Below are positions 19,801 through 28,477 of a stretch of 64,000 nt of DNA, piece after piece. Position numbers and translations under genes: made by a program. The DNA is from Pseudomonadota bacterium (GTDB lineage: Bacteria > SZUA-182 > DTGQ01), in NCBI GenBank assembly GCA_030625085.1, contig DAOURK010000003.1:1-64000 (forward strand), given 5' to 3'. The notes beneath the pieces are model-generated. The model did not search any database and was not told where the DNA came from. It worked only from the letters and a program-made list of their open reading frames with translations. The stretch's first letter is position 1; each line of letters starts with the position of its first letter.

Positions 19801-22800
19801 CGCATACCGGTTTAGTCGGTCCGCTGTTTCAGATACGCCGGTATTGTTTTCGGCAATACATATCCTGGGGGGCCGCATAATTGTATTCTCGGCAATGGGG
19901 ATATGATCGTCCGGCCCGTAAGGTTTTAAGGTGAGCTCTCCGTGCTGTCCGACTGCCACGCGGTCGTTTTGCCGCAGCTTTTGCAGATATTTTTTTTTGT
20001 TAATATTCTGGGCGGGCCCGAACAGGTCGGGTCGGTATTTGCTGACCGTAACACTGCCGAAGTGGTGGATAAAGACATCATTGGCCACAACCGACTTGTA
20101 TCCTGCCAGGCGAAACCGCAGAGAAAAATCGTCATCACTGAAACCATAACCGCCGTCTCTGCCATTGGTGGGAAGATCAGGGTCCCACCCGCCGATCCGA
20201 TTGAAAATTGATTTTTTTATAATCACAGCCATGCCGACAATACGGTCATGGACAAAATTTTTTCCTTGATGTTCCTTGCTCCATCCGGCAGCAAATGTCT
20301 GGTATGCCTCAAGGGTATCATATCCAGACTGCATAGCCTGGGGGCCGCTTACATTGTTTGAACGTGGCCCTACAATTCCTATGTCGGGAGCAGATTCAAT
20401 TTGAGTGATAAAATTTTTAAGCCAGCCATCATGCACCAGGACGTCATTGCAGACACCGACACAATATTTTCCTCGTGCAAGTGAGAAAACATAATTGGCG
20501 TTTGCCTCTACGACCCGGTTCTGATAATATCTGATGACACGGGTATGGGGATGAAAAGCGCTAACAGATTCAAAATACTCAAACGTGCCGTCTGTTGAGC
20601 CATTGTCCATAAGCAACAATTCATACGGGCCCTCGGTGTAATGCAGGATGCTCTCAACACACTTCCTCGTGTACTGTAGCTGGTTATATGCCCCAACAAT
20701 AATACTGGCATTAATCTTTTCGCTGTCTTCCCGGCCAATCGATGGCAAAGCTGCATCATCAGCCGAAAGATCTCCCGCGGAACTTGATGAAGCTAATTGT
20801 ACAAAAGGTGACGGTGTGACCTGCGGCAGAGGCGAGGCAACAGCGTTAAATCCGATGTGCTTAAATATATCAACAAGCCTGTGTGTCCACGTGTGCTCGG
20901 CAAGTGTTCGCTCATATCCGCGCCGGGCAATTTCTTCCCGTTCACCTTCATGGGCAAGATAATACCTTGATTTGTCAATCAGTTCCTCTAATGAGGAGGC
21001 AATTACCACCTCCTTGTCAGGTTCATAGTACTCTTCAAGGTTGTCCACAGGAGTTGTGACTAAAAATCCATGACATCCGGGCACTTCAAAATTTCGCCTT
21101 CTTATTGGCTGCGTGGTGATGGCGGATGAATTACCGAGATTAAGATTGATCCTGGATTGATTAAAAATCCTCACCATATCATAAAAGGGGATATACGAGT
21201 CTTCATTCCAACCGGCCCCGAATACATCAACAGGTAAACCGCTTTGTCTTATCTTCTCAATAAGTTCTAAACGATTGCCCTTTCCCGCGCCGACAAAGCT
21301 TACGTCCCTTGCCCCGGGAGCCGGTGTCGGCTGGTAGGTGAACGGGTTGAAGGCCCACTGGCTCTTGATGATTTTTGGGCCGAAACCGGCTCCGTGATAT
21401 TTGCCGGCGGCTTTGTGTGAGGTCGTGATGATATGGTCGGCACAGGTCGCCCATAGTAGTGCGTAATCATCAAAGCGCAGATGGTCATCATTCATCCAGA
21501 TGATTGTTTGTGTGTCAGTGTGATCAGTTATAGATTTTAAGCTTTCATGAAGAATATCAGCCTGCAGATCGGAAGGACTGTACAAGAGCAAATCAGGCTG
21601 TTCTTGGCGGACGATCTCCACCAGGCGGTCCGACATGCCCGCAACCCCACGCTGCTGAGCCTCCGTGGCATAATCAAAAAATTGCACCTCTACGTTCTCA
21701 AAGTGGTGCAGAGCATTAAATATATTCCACCACCCGTAGTCATATCCTCTTCGCGCATTGCCGGAGGAAAATTTGACGCCTGCAGCCAATACCTTTATTG
21801 ACGGTTTCTTTCCGATCAGGAAGGACTTATGGTCTCGCTCTGCAGCATCGACAGGCCTCCGTGCATTTGAGTCCAGTCGCTCATTGATGATTTTTCCGTT
21901 TCCCGGCACGGGCGGCTTTGCTTTCGATAAATGCTTCCAGGTCCACATCACTGGCACGCTTATGAACTTCCAGTTCCTTGCCGTAGGTGGAACGGCTTTC
22001 CCTTTGGTCCATGTCTTGTCGCCGGCAAATAACATCTCCGGCGATTTTGATGAAGCTGCGGCGCACAGTGCCGCCAGTGAATCATAGAAGGGGAATGATG
22101 AATATTTTCGCAGATTTCCACCAGTGACCCATGCGTCAATGGCAGCAACATGCCGCTCGTAATCTTTATATGACATGCACCGAAGGTACTTGTCTAGTTC
22201 CCCGAGGTTGTCAAATTGCCGGAAATCAATAAAACAATTTTCAGGAATATACTTCTCGATGTTTGAGGCGCCGAGATAAATCGGGATTGTCCTGGTTTCA
22301 AAGCAATCGAGGATTTTTTCGGTAATATAGCCGGCAGAGAGGACCGGATGATTGGTGTTTTCAAAACAGAGGTTGTATCGATATTGCTTCTGCACAGATA
22401 ATTTTCGGCCTTCCGGGATCGCACCGCGGTAATTGGACAGGGGGAAAGGCGGTGTGCCGTATACATCGAAGGGGATGTCCGAGTTTTTGGAAAACCACTC
22501 TGCAACCTCAATGCGCTTTGAATAGAGCTCGCCGGGAACATGGGACCGCTTGTTGCCGCTGATCATGCAGATGGCATTCTTGCGGCATGGCAGAGGATAA
22601 AGCAATTCGCGCTGACTTTGCCGATCCGTTACCGGTTCCTCTTTTAATCCGGCGCGGGGGAAGAGTATTTTATGGAATTTATTGTCCCGCCCAATCAGCG
22701 CATCAAATAAACCAAATACATGGTCAAAGTGTTTCCAGATACCCTCATCAAATTCACCCGGCAGCACAACAGCCGGCTCCAGCATGAGCAAGATGTTTAA

Positions 22801-24345
22801 ACCCGGGAGCCTGCCTCTGTAACTGAAGGCATTGTGATATACATAATGATCACACCCCTCTATTGGAAAACAAGACCAAATAATCGAGACATTCCCGCGA
22901 TAAAAGGCCTTAATATCATTCTGAGGCAAATGTCCGTAAACAATATTTATGGTGAGCTTTTTTTCACCACCTGCATGCGGGAGTACAGTCCGCAAATTAT
23001 ACTTCAGTTCAAGACTGGCAAGATCCTCTCGTATACGGCCATCAAGAGTAGAGCAGAATTCTTTGCTGACGAAAATACCATTTGTGCCATTATCAAATAC
23101 CAGGATATAATCATGCTGCTGTAAAAACTTTATGATATCGTCGCCCCCCACATTAATCTCCACAATTATCAATGCCGGTCGAAAGCGAGCCCAGTCATTG
23201 CTTTCCAGTACGGCAAGATCATACCCTTCTGCATCAACGGACATAAAATCAATCGTTATCCCCCCAAGGTGCGATTCAAAGATGTCAACTAATCTTACAA
23301 CAGGAGTTGGTTCTTCTGAGACTAAGGTTGCGCCATAAAGTTTGCCCGCCTGAAGGGCGGCCTGCTTATTGAAGGAAGAGAGGGTATCTGCCGACATCCG
23401 ATAAAATGTCATGGTCCCCGGTGCGGGGCCAACGCCAACCTTCAGGTTGATATCACGATCTCTCTTTGCGCAGAGTCCGGCATGAAGGTTCGGTTCCGGT
23501 TCAACATTAATACCCCGCCAACCCCTGCCATAAAACAGCTTGGTGTTGCTGAAAATATCGGGGTCATTTGCTCCGACGTCCACATAAAAACCATCACGCC
23601 TATGGGAGAACAAGGCATCAATAACTAAATCCTCCCTGTATTGACTATATGTTGCCAAAGATGAGTTTGGCCCTATTTTGGCAACCAACAGCTCATTTTC
23701 CAAAACGAATTCAATATCATCTAATGCGTGCCCCCCCTTCACCCGCCAGCGAACATCCATCTCCCAAGAATCCTCAGAAGGAGTTACCGGATCGATCCAT
23801 AAGGCATCATATTTTTTCGATAAAAGCTGATTAAAATCTTTTAATTTACCTGGCGGTATCCCAAGATATCTTGTAGGTGTGTCATCGGGCTCGACTTCGC
23901 ATTGAATTTCACGAATCTTCCCCTTTTGAATCAACTCAGTGAGTGTTTTTAGTACTGTCAGATCTATGCCCTGCAAGTCTGTTATCAACGTATCAATTTC
24001 CTGAATATTGTTACTGATACAAAAATCATAAAGATTTATTGTAGGTACTTTTATCTTTTTTTGCGCAGTAAGCAAACCACTTTTCATATGGCCAAACTCA
24101 GGATTTGGGCTCCCGAGAGAAGAAGCCGCAGTCCAATTCGTTGTAATAGTAAACTCAACTTCTTCCCCGCTCTTTTCCATCAATGCACCATAAATAAATT
24201 TGACATTGAGGTCATTTTGATAAAATTTTTCGGCTTGTTCAATTTTATCAGGATTGGCATCAAAACCATAACACAGGTCATAATACGGCCTGATACGATT
24301 AAAATTAACCAAATTATGAATTCCGCAATAAAATAATGTCTTCAT
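16870..24345 (-). CDS. Giant multidomain protein: two FkbM-like methyltransferase regions, GT10-like, CgeB-like, GT2 domains and TPRs
   Basis: 2491-aa ORF. FkbM-like YVDVGANDPDIFSNTKLFYGRGWRGINVEPEP; GT10-like CFENTNHPVLSAGYITEKILDCFETRTIPIYLGA; CgeB-like segment from PSIKVLAAGVKFSSG; GT2 SIIVGAYNQLQYTRKCVESIL and SIIIPLSAHTIHFKKCIENI; C-terminal TPRs (ALNYYRQAVQIEPENIIFRKNLADFLY). Confidence 0.88.
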   Translation of the reverse strand: MKTLFYCGIHNLVNFNRIRPYYDLCYGFDANPDKIEQAEKFYQNDLNVKFIYGALMEKSGEEVEFTITTNWTAASSLGSPNPEFGHMKSGLLTAQKKIKVPTINLYDFCISNNIQEIDTLITDLQGIDLTVLKTLTELIQKGKIREIQCEVEPDDTPTRYLGIPPGKLKDFNQLLSKKYDALWIDPVTPSEDSWEMDVRWRVKGGHALDDIEFVLENELLVAKIGPNSSLATYSQYREDLVIDALFSHRRDGFYVDVGANDPDIFSNTKLFYGRGWRGINVEPEPNLHAGLCAKRDRDINLKVGVGPAPGTMTFYRMSADTLSSFNKQAALQAGKLYGATLVSEEPTPVVRLVDIFESHLGGITIDFMSVDAEGYDLAVLESNDWARFRPALIIVEINVGGDDIIKFLQQHDYILVFDNGTNGIFVSKEFCSTLDGRIREDLASLELKYNLRTVLPHAGGEKKLTINIVYGHLPQNDIKAFYRGNVSIIWSCFPIEGCDHYVYHNAFSYRGRLPGLNILLMLEPAVVLPGEFDEGIWKHFDHVFGLFDALIGRDNKFHKILFPRAGLKEEPVTDRQSQRELLYPLPCRKNAICMISGNKRSHVPGELYSKRIEVAEWFSKNSDIPFDVYGTPPFPLSNYRGAIPEGRKLSVQKQYRYNLCFENTNHPVLSAGYITEKILDCFETRTIPIYLGASNIEKYIPENCFIDFRQFDNLGELDKYLRCMSYKDYERHVAAIDAWVTGGNLRKYSSFPFYDSLAALCAAASSKSPEMLFAGDKTWTKGKAVPPTARNWKFISVPVMWTWKHLSKAKPPVPGNGKIINERLDSNARRPVDAAERDHKSFLIGKKPSIKVLAAGVKFSSGNARRGYDYGWWNIFNALHHFENVEVQFFDYATEAQQRGVAGMSDRLVEIVRQEQPDLLLYSPSDLQADILHESLKSITDHTDTQTIIWMNDDHLRFDDYALLWATCADHIITTSHKAAGKYHGAGFGPKIIKSQWAFNPFTYQPTPAPGARDVSFVGAGKGNRLELIEKIRQSGLPVDVFGAGWNEDSYIPFYDMVRIFNQSRINLNLGNSSAITTQPIRRRNFEVPGCHGFLVTTPVDNLEEYYEPDKEVVIASSLEELIDKSRYYLAHEGEREEIARRGYERTLAEHTWTHRLVDIFKHIGFNAVASPLPQVTPSPFVQLASSSSAGDLSADDAALPSIGREDSEKINASIIVGAYNQLQYTRKCVESILHYTEGPYELLLMDNGSTDGTFEYFESVSAFHPHTRVIRYYQNRVVEANANYVFSLARGKYCVGVCNDVLVHDGWLKNFITQIESAPDIGIVGPRSNNVSGPQAMQSGYDTLEAYQTFAAGWSKEHQGKNFVHDRIVGMAVIIKKSIFNRIGGWDPDLPTNGRDGGYGFSDDDFSLRFRLAGYKSVVANDVFIHHFGSVTVSKYRPDLFGPAQNINKKKYLQKLRQNDRVAVGQHGELTLKPYGPDDHIPIAENTIMRPPRICIAENNTGVSETADRLNRYAALADSCQGEVVTIGGNLTKTRLIETIMKGDYDFIVLVDKRLVPSPEKLRALIDTALCYPDVAVMVPIGNYAPSTHAHKTKKGKNVEIIQYADLSLCVINSKLIRPLIKGLGQSGNDEDLFWFLQRRVRGEGYFIAKANDIIVDSDVPCINHPYDTHPLPEQLVQEKKYAEAIAIYEDDLIKDPTFVESLYQLACIAKENNQTVEAIKQVEHALRIDPHHIQSLIFLSGLFLGQGDLKRAEFVVRLANLKQPGNTEVQEVVAHYEQLKTKSGDSSKVLFKKKCNPATVSIIIPLSAHTIHFKKCIENIRKHTPVAHEVIFIDNGSKDGTVEWIRQTEKEKSNYSVIKTGKEAGQGECFNMGMEASSGEYIVLMRDHVLVADGWLEGMLRCINSTDDVGIVGPMTDNKAVGIQYVPGSDHIKIDQLEKYAGVFRERKLYRRIPSRHTAGFCMLFRRSLAGKTGLFDEELEQDSESDDYCLRAALAGYNNIIAGDVFVLCGDHYPKSSRRSFNHKWSGIDTKSHDGKRLAVLNAIEDAKKLCHREDIDKAVVRLIDGLKYCPDEKAIYHCLAGMLINSGRFKDALEAINSIPRDIGDNARTIVLTGYCKQGLELYEEAAQCADSALLLDSKSSSALNLKGIIAYRRGHAVDAEKFFGRAMEVDPGFGEPYTYIGVLRWVDGQKEKALNCMEKGFILTPAAKDMATIYHSAITKLKEFERAERVFREAKSLYPFHKRIALLLIDLLIQQGKNEGALQEIQKAMINFGIDDKILKAALEVRSRIDEQKTDIPAYKGKDYSLQGKKKLDKKAKDVQGPNERADLKPESPDEIYRGIHNMIGAIKPEEAISKFENLANSFPDFALAHNDLGVLHYNTGDKEKALNYYRQAVQIEPENIIFRKNLADFLYVESGRAEEALRIYVNILAANPDDVETLLITGHIFVALKKFDDAEDFYHRVLEIEPANQDATQNLEALQNFLATR

Positions 24346-24458
24346 GGAATCTGATTATCTCTCCTTGCATATTAAAATTTACATCAAACACAATTAGATC
24401 CATTTTTCTATTTTCTATGATTTTTAAAATATAGATTTTCGGATATTAAATTTTATCC

Positions 24459-24483
24459 TGTAGCGCAGGGCTAAAGCCCTGCG
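24459..24483. repeat. Palindromic intergenic repeat (copy 1)
   Basis: TGTAGCGCAGGGCTAAAGCCCTGCG, containing CGCAGGGCT-AA-AGCCCTGCG; related copy at 45693. Confidence 0.7.
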
Positions 24484-24631
24484 TCCTTCTGTTTGAATAT
24501 GGATTGTGAAATTATTTTTTTGAAAATCTATAGCGGGGCTATTTATCTTTAACTCAGGGGTTGAATCAATTTCTGTATGATGCCGCCCTCCTCTATGCGG
24601 TATTATCCATCAGGGACTATATTACACTTTG

Positions 24632-25006
24632 TTATGCCGGGCCCCCCAGACCGGCGGCAAGGTTAAGATTAATGTTGATGATCGCTTGCAGTTTTTCAGG
24701 GGCCGGGTAAGTCATAGCTTCAAAAATACGCCCGTCAATAAATATGCTCAGGTTGAGTATGTCCTCTTTCAGTTTTTGAGGGAGTGGATTATCGGGCTTT
24801 ATCAGCTCTGATTGAAAGAGACTCCATATCTTCTGGTTATATTTAAGCGCTTCATCCAATTTTGTATTTCGGTCTTCATCATCCCAGTTGTTTTGGCAAT
24901 GCTTTAGTTTTAAAGCCGCCTTGGTGAGAACCGACGACTCTAATTCACGTCCGGTCATGGTAATCTTTTGAGTGGTTTTATATGCTTCTAATTGAGCTGA
25001 GTGCAT
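24632..25006 (-). CDS. flaF: FlaF-family flagellar regulator
   Basis: Resembles the FlaF family: AYKTTQKITMTGRELESSVLTKAALKL ... LPQKLKEDILNLSIFIDGRIFEAM; next to flagellin. Confidence 0.78.
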   Translation of the reverse strand: MHSAQLEAYKTTQKITMTGRELESSVLTKAALKLKHCQNNWDDEDRNTKLDEALKYNQKIWSLFQSELIKPDNPLPQKLKEDILNLSIFIDGRIFEAMTYPAPEKLQAIININLNLAAGLGGPA

Positions 25007-25341
25007 TTTTAATCTCCTCCGATTAAAAATCTATTGAGAACTTACCCTAACCCGGACAAGCCGGAACCAAAAAGGTTTTAAAATTTTCTATCATAAAAAA
25101 CACGAAACTCAGAACTAAGCGCTTAATGAATTATAGACATTCAGATAATTAATTACAAAAATATTCTCTCGAAATCCTCAACTTTAAAAGGATTGACCAC
25201 AATAAAAAATAGTAATTAATTATTTGAAAAACTATAGACTAATGCATTGCTGAATCGTTTAAACGGACCACCCTTCCCTACCCTCCCATCGAGGGAGGAG
25301 GACTGAATAAAAGCCGGTTGCACGGAATTTACAGTAATTGT

Positions 25342-26217
25342 TTATCTCAATAATGCTGTTAATTGTGACTGCTTTTCCGTTATGCCCCTGATTACTTCTA
25401 TAGTCAGGGCCTGTCTCAGTTCCACGCTCTTGATCTGCGCGGCAACCTCGTTCATGTCGGCATTTTTAATCTTTTCCGCTCGATTTCTATGAAAATTAGC
25501 TGTCCTGGTATTATGTGCCTGCCAACGGGCAATGCCGAACGCGTCAAATGCCAGTCCGGCGCGTTTTTGTTCGAGAGTATCCTTTGCCGTCCGAAGATTG
25601 GCGGCGGCATCGGCGATCTCGGCATCGGTTGGCTCCTCCGGCAGTTCCGGAATATCCAGGCCCTCGGGCCCCGTATGGACTTGTCGGCTATGGATGGTTT
25701 TCCTGACGCCGTTTTCGCCGACCATTACCTCCCAATCGCCTGCGCCGGGAACAACAGAAGGGTCCGCCATGATTTTTTTCGCATCTTCTTCCGGGGGGGG
25801 GATGGTCAACTGGTCGATTTGTTTCCGGAAGGCGCTAAAACCCTTCAATAATTCAGCCCTTTCCGGGCTGTCCGGAGGGAAGGGGGGATAATTTTTTATA
25901 ATCCTGTCCAATTGACTTTTCATCTTTTCAAGATAATCGTCGATTGTGCCCATTGTTGTATCCGCTATCCTGATATTCATGGCAACCATGTTAATACCGG
26001 AGTTTATAGCCTGGAGACGGTTAAAAGCCGAATGACTGTTGCTCGCCGCTGCCCATGCGGAAGGATTGTCTTTGGATGAGTTGATTTTTTTCCCGGTGCT
26101 CAGCCTTTGGGTCAGTGAATCCATTGTCTTGTTGAGACCTTTAAGATTGAAGAGAGCCTGATTTATCCCAATCTTAATGCTTGGCATATCTTCTCCTTTC
26201 ATGAAGAGTATACACAT
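25342..26217 (-). CDS. Flagellin-like protein, atypical middle region
   Basis: Flagellin N-terminus (LNKTMDSLTQRLSTGKKINSSKDNPSAWAAA) and C-terminus (ADMNEVAAQIKSVELRQALTIEVIRGI). Confidence 0.83.
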   Translation of the reverse strand: MCILFMKGEDMPSIKIGINQALFNLKGLNKTMDSLTQRLSTGKKINSSKDNPSAWAAASNSHSAFNRLQAINSGINMVAMNIRIADTTMGTIDDYLEKMKSQLDRIIKNYPPFPPDSPERAELLKGFSAFRKQIDQLTIPPPEEDAKKIMADPSVVPGAGDWEVMVGENGVRKTIHSRQVHTGPEGLDIPELPEEPTDAEIADAAANLRTAKDTLEQKRAGLAFDAFGIARWQAHNTRTANFHRNRAEKIKNADMNEVAAQIKSVELRQALTIEVIRGITEKQSQLTALLR

Positions 26218-26535
26218 GAAGACATAACATTATTATCTATCTTCACACCCTAATTTCATGCCAACCAAAGCAACACTTATATATATTATCGGAATATTTA
26301 AAAATATCTTTAAGGTATTTTTAAAAATGCAGATATGCTGCAAGATTATCCATAATCTTTTGGGGTCGAAATAGGTATATATGCGGCTCCAGGTGGCTTG
26401 AGGCACAATTTTCGGGGCGCCCCGAATTTTTTTTTACGATTTAGTGAATTTTGACTGAAGTTTTAAAAGGATTGTCCGATAGAAAAAGCAGAGGCTGAAA
26501 AAATCAAGGTTAAAGGCTGAAAAATTAAAATCCGG

Positions 26536-26704
26536 AAGGAGGTGAAAAAAATAAGCACCTGATAAAAAAAAGTGATGAAAAAAGATTGAAAAAACCGCCG
26601 ATGAAATCGGCCGAGCACAAAATCGGTAAAGTACAAAAACATTACCGGTAAGAATTACCGGTAAGAATTACCGAAAACAAAATTCCTAGAAAAGGAGAAT
26701 CAGC
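26536..26704 (+). promoter_or_regulatory. A-rich structured leader of the plus-strand flagellin
   Basis: AAGGAGGTGA at 26536-26545, AGGTG/CACCT inverted pair (26540-26544/26556-26560), GCCGATGAAATCGGC hairpin, and 13-bp tandem repeats at 26641-26673. Confidence 0.4.
26641..26673. repeat. Tandem repeat, 13-bp unit, about 2.5 copies
   Basis: ATTACCGGTAAGA ATTACCGGTAAGA ATTACCG. Confidence 0.85.
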
Positions 26705-27814
26705 ATGGCTAACAACATCACATTATCCACCGGAATGCGCTCCAACTTAATGAGCCTTCAGTCGACATTAGATCTTCTTAACCAAACACAGAATCGCCTG
26801 TCAACAGGGTTAAAAGTCAATACCGCTCTTGATGATCCGACCGCCTACTTTACAGCCCTGACACTTACAACACGTGCCAGTAACATTAATTCACTCAAGG
26901 ACGAAATGGGCCAGGCTATTCAAACAATAAAAGCCGCGGACATAGGCATCACAGCAATTAGCGACTTAGTCGATCAGGCAAAAGGTATTGCGAAGAAAGC
27001 GCAGGCAGTTGTGATCGTCAACGACAAACAGTACGTTACTTTAAACACCGTCGCGGCAGATGATGTAATTACCATCGGGGGCGCAATTCTTACGGCAGTT
27101 GCTGGGACTGCGACTGCCACCCAATTCAGCATCGACGGTACCGATGCGGAGGACGCGGCAGCCTTAGCGGCCGCAATAAACAGTGCAAGTATGTCAGTAG
27201 GGGGTGGGGCCGTAACCGCCGATAATGAGGGTGTCAAGGTATACATCGAGGCTGCGGGCGTCGATTTAACAACCGGCAGTATTGTAGCCGCTGGTACAAT
27301 GGTCGAATCAGATATAATATCTGTCGCCAATGAAATGGCCACCCTTCAAGGCTCTTACAACGAGATGTTGGACCAGATTGATCATATGGTAATAGACGCG
27401 GGCTACAAGGGTAAAAACCTTCTCAACAGTGACAATCTTGAGGTAAACTTCGAAGGGGATCGTAAGATTACTATTGAGGGGTTCTCGGCAAGGGTTGCCG
27501 GTTTAGAGCTCACAGACGCTGACTGGACCTCGACCGCCGATCAAGACGGCAATCTCTCTGAGATCGAAGATGCTCTTACCACGCTGGGGGGCGAGGCATC
27601 AAAGATGGCCTCGAATCTGGGTATCATCACCACACGTGAAAAATTTTCAACTAACATAGTAAACCTCCTTACCGAAGGCGCCGATAAACTTACACTCGCC
27701 GACATGAACGAAGAAGGAGCGAACATGTTGGCGCTCCAAACCAAACAGGCCCTTGCGGCAACAGCGCTGAGCATGTCTGCTCAGGCGGCCCAGTCGGTGT
27801 TGAGGTTGTTCTGA
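26705..27814 (+). CDS. Flagellin
   Basis: ITLSTGMRSNLMSLQSTLDLLNQTQNRLSTGLKVNTALDDPTAYFTA ... LADMNEEGANMLALQTKQALAATALSMSAQAAQSVLRLF. Confidence 0.93.
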   Translation: MANNITLSTGMRSNLMSLQSTLDLLNQTQNRLSTGLKVNTALDDPTAYFTALTLTTRASNINSLKDEMGQAIQTIKAADIGITAISDLVDQAKGIAKKAQAVVIVNDKQYVTLNTVAADDVITIGGAILTAVAGTATATQFSIDGTDAEDAAALAAAINSASMSVGGGAVTADNEGVKVYIEAAGVDLTTGSIVAAGTMVESDIISVANEMATLQGSYNEMLDQIDHMVIDAGYKGKNLLNSDNLEVNFEGDRKITIEGFSARVAGLELTDADWTSTADQDGNLSEIEDALTTLGGEASKMASNLGIITTREKFSTNIVNLLTEGADKLTLADMNEEGANMLALQTKQALAATALSMSAQAAQSVLRLF

Positions 27815-27837
27815 TAAACAAGATCAAGTAATGGATC

Positions 27838-27867
27838 AAAATGGGGGGGCTTGCCCCCCCATTTTTT
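27838..27867 (+). terminator. Rho-independent terminator after flagellin
   Basis: AAAATGGGGGGGC-TT-GCCCCCCCATTTT followed by a T tract. Confidence 0.9.
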
Positions 27868-28057
27868 CCAACTATCCAACTAACAAGCACCGGCCCCATG
27901 AATATAAATAACAGACGGATAAAACCCCCGATACAGCACATTTCAGACGATGGAGGCAAGCAAAAGCGACTCCTCTTATCCGCAATTCCAATTCTTCAAA
28001 TAAAAGGTGTGTAAAGGTATGATTAATCAAAAGAAGACAAAAAGAGCATAAGAGAAA

Positions 28058-28477
28058 ATGTCATTGAAAATATCATTAAAACCGCACGAAAGATTAATTA
28101 TCGGCGGCGCTGTAATTGTAAATGCAAAGACCGGGTGTGATCTGATCGTTGAAAATAATGTCCCCATACTCCGCGAAAAAGATATCATGGCCGTAAAGGG
28201 GGCCGATTCACCATGCCGGAGGATTTATTTTGTCATACAGCTTATGTATGTGGATGGTAAAAATCTGACTGAACATCATAAAACCTACTGGGAATTGGTA
28301 AAGGACGTGATGGGTGCGGCCCCGAGCACCCGCGGATTAATTATTGAGATCAGCGAATATGTCCTGCACAACAAGTATTATCAGGCGCTGAAACTAACCC
28401 GCGGATTGATCGATTACGAGCAGGAGGCCGTCAGTAAGGCCGGCAAGGCGGCGGCAAGATCGCCGGGCTCTGTTTAA
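28058..28477 (+). CDS. flbT: FlbT-family flagellin mRNA regulator
   Basis: LKISLKPHERLIIGGAVIVNAKTGCDLIVENNVPILREKDIM...RRIYFVIQLMYVDG matches the FlbT pattern. Confidence 0.83.
   Translation: MSLKISLKPHERLIIGGAVIVNAKTGCDLIVENNVPILREKDIMAVKGADSPCRRIYFVIQLMYVDGKNLTEHHKTYWELVKDVMGAAPSTRGLIIEISEYVLHNKYYQALKLTRGLIDYEQEAVSKAGKAAARSPGSV

Noticed and set aside
17037-24336. Many plus-strand ORFs opposite the 2491-aa gene
   Set aside because: Shadow ORFs antisense to a long gene with clear domain motifs; no ribosome-binding sites or family signatures seen.
26240-26270. Sigma-54-like promoter upstream of the minus-strand flagellin (TTGGCATGAAATTAGGG on the minus strand)
   Set aside because: Has the -24 GG but GG rather than GC at -12; too weak to call.
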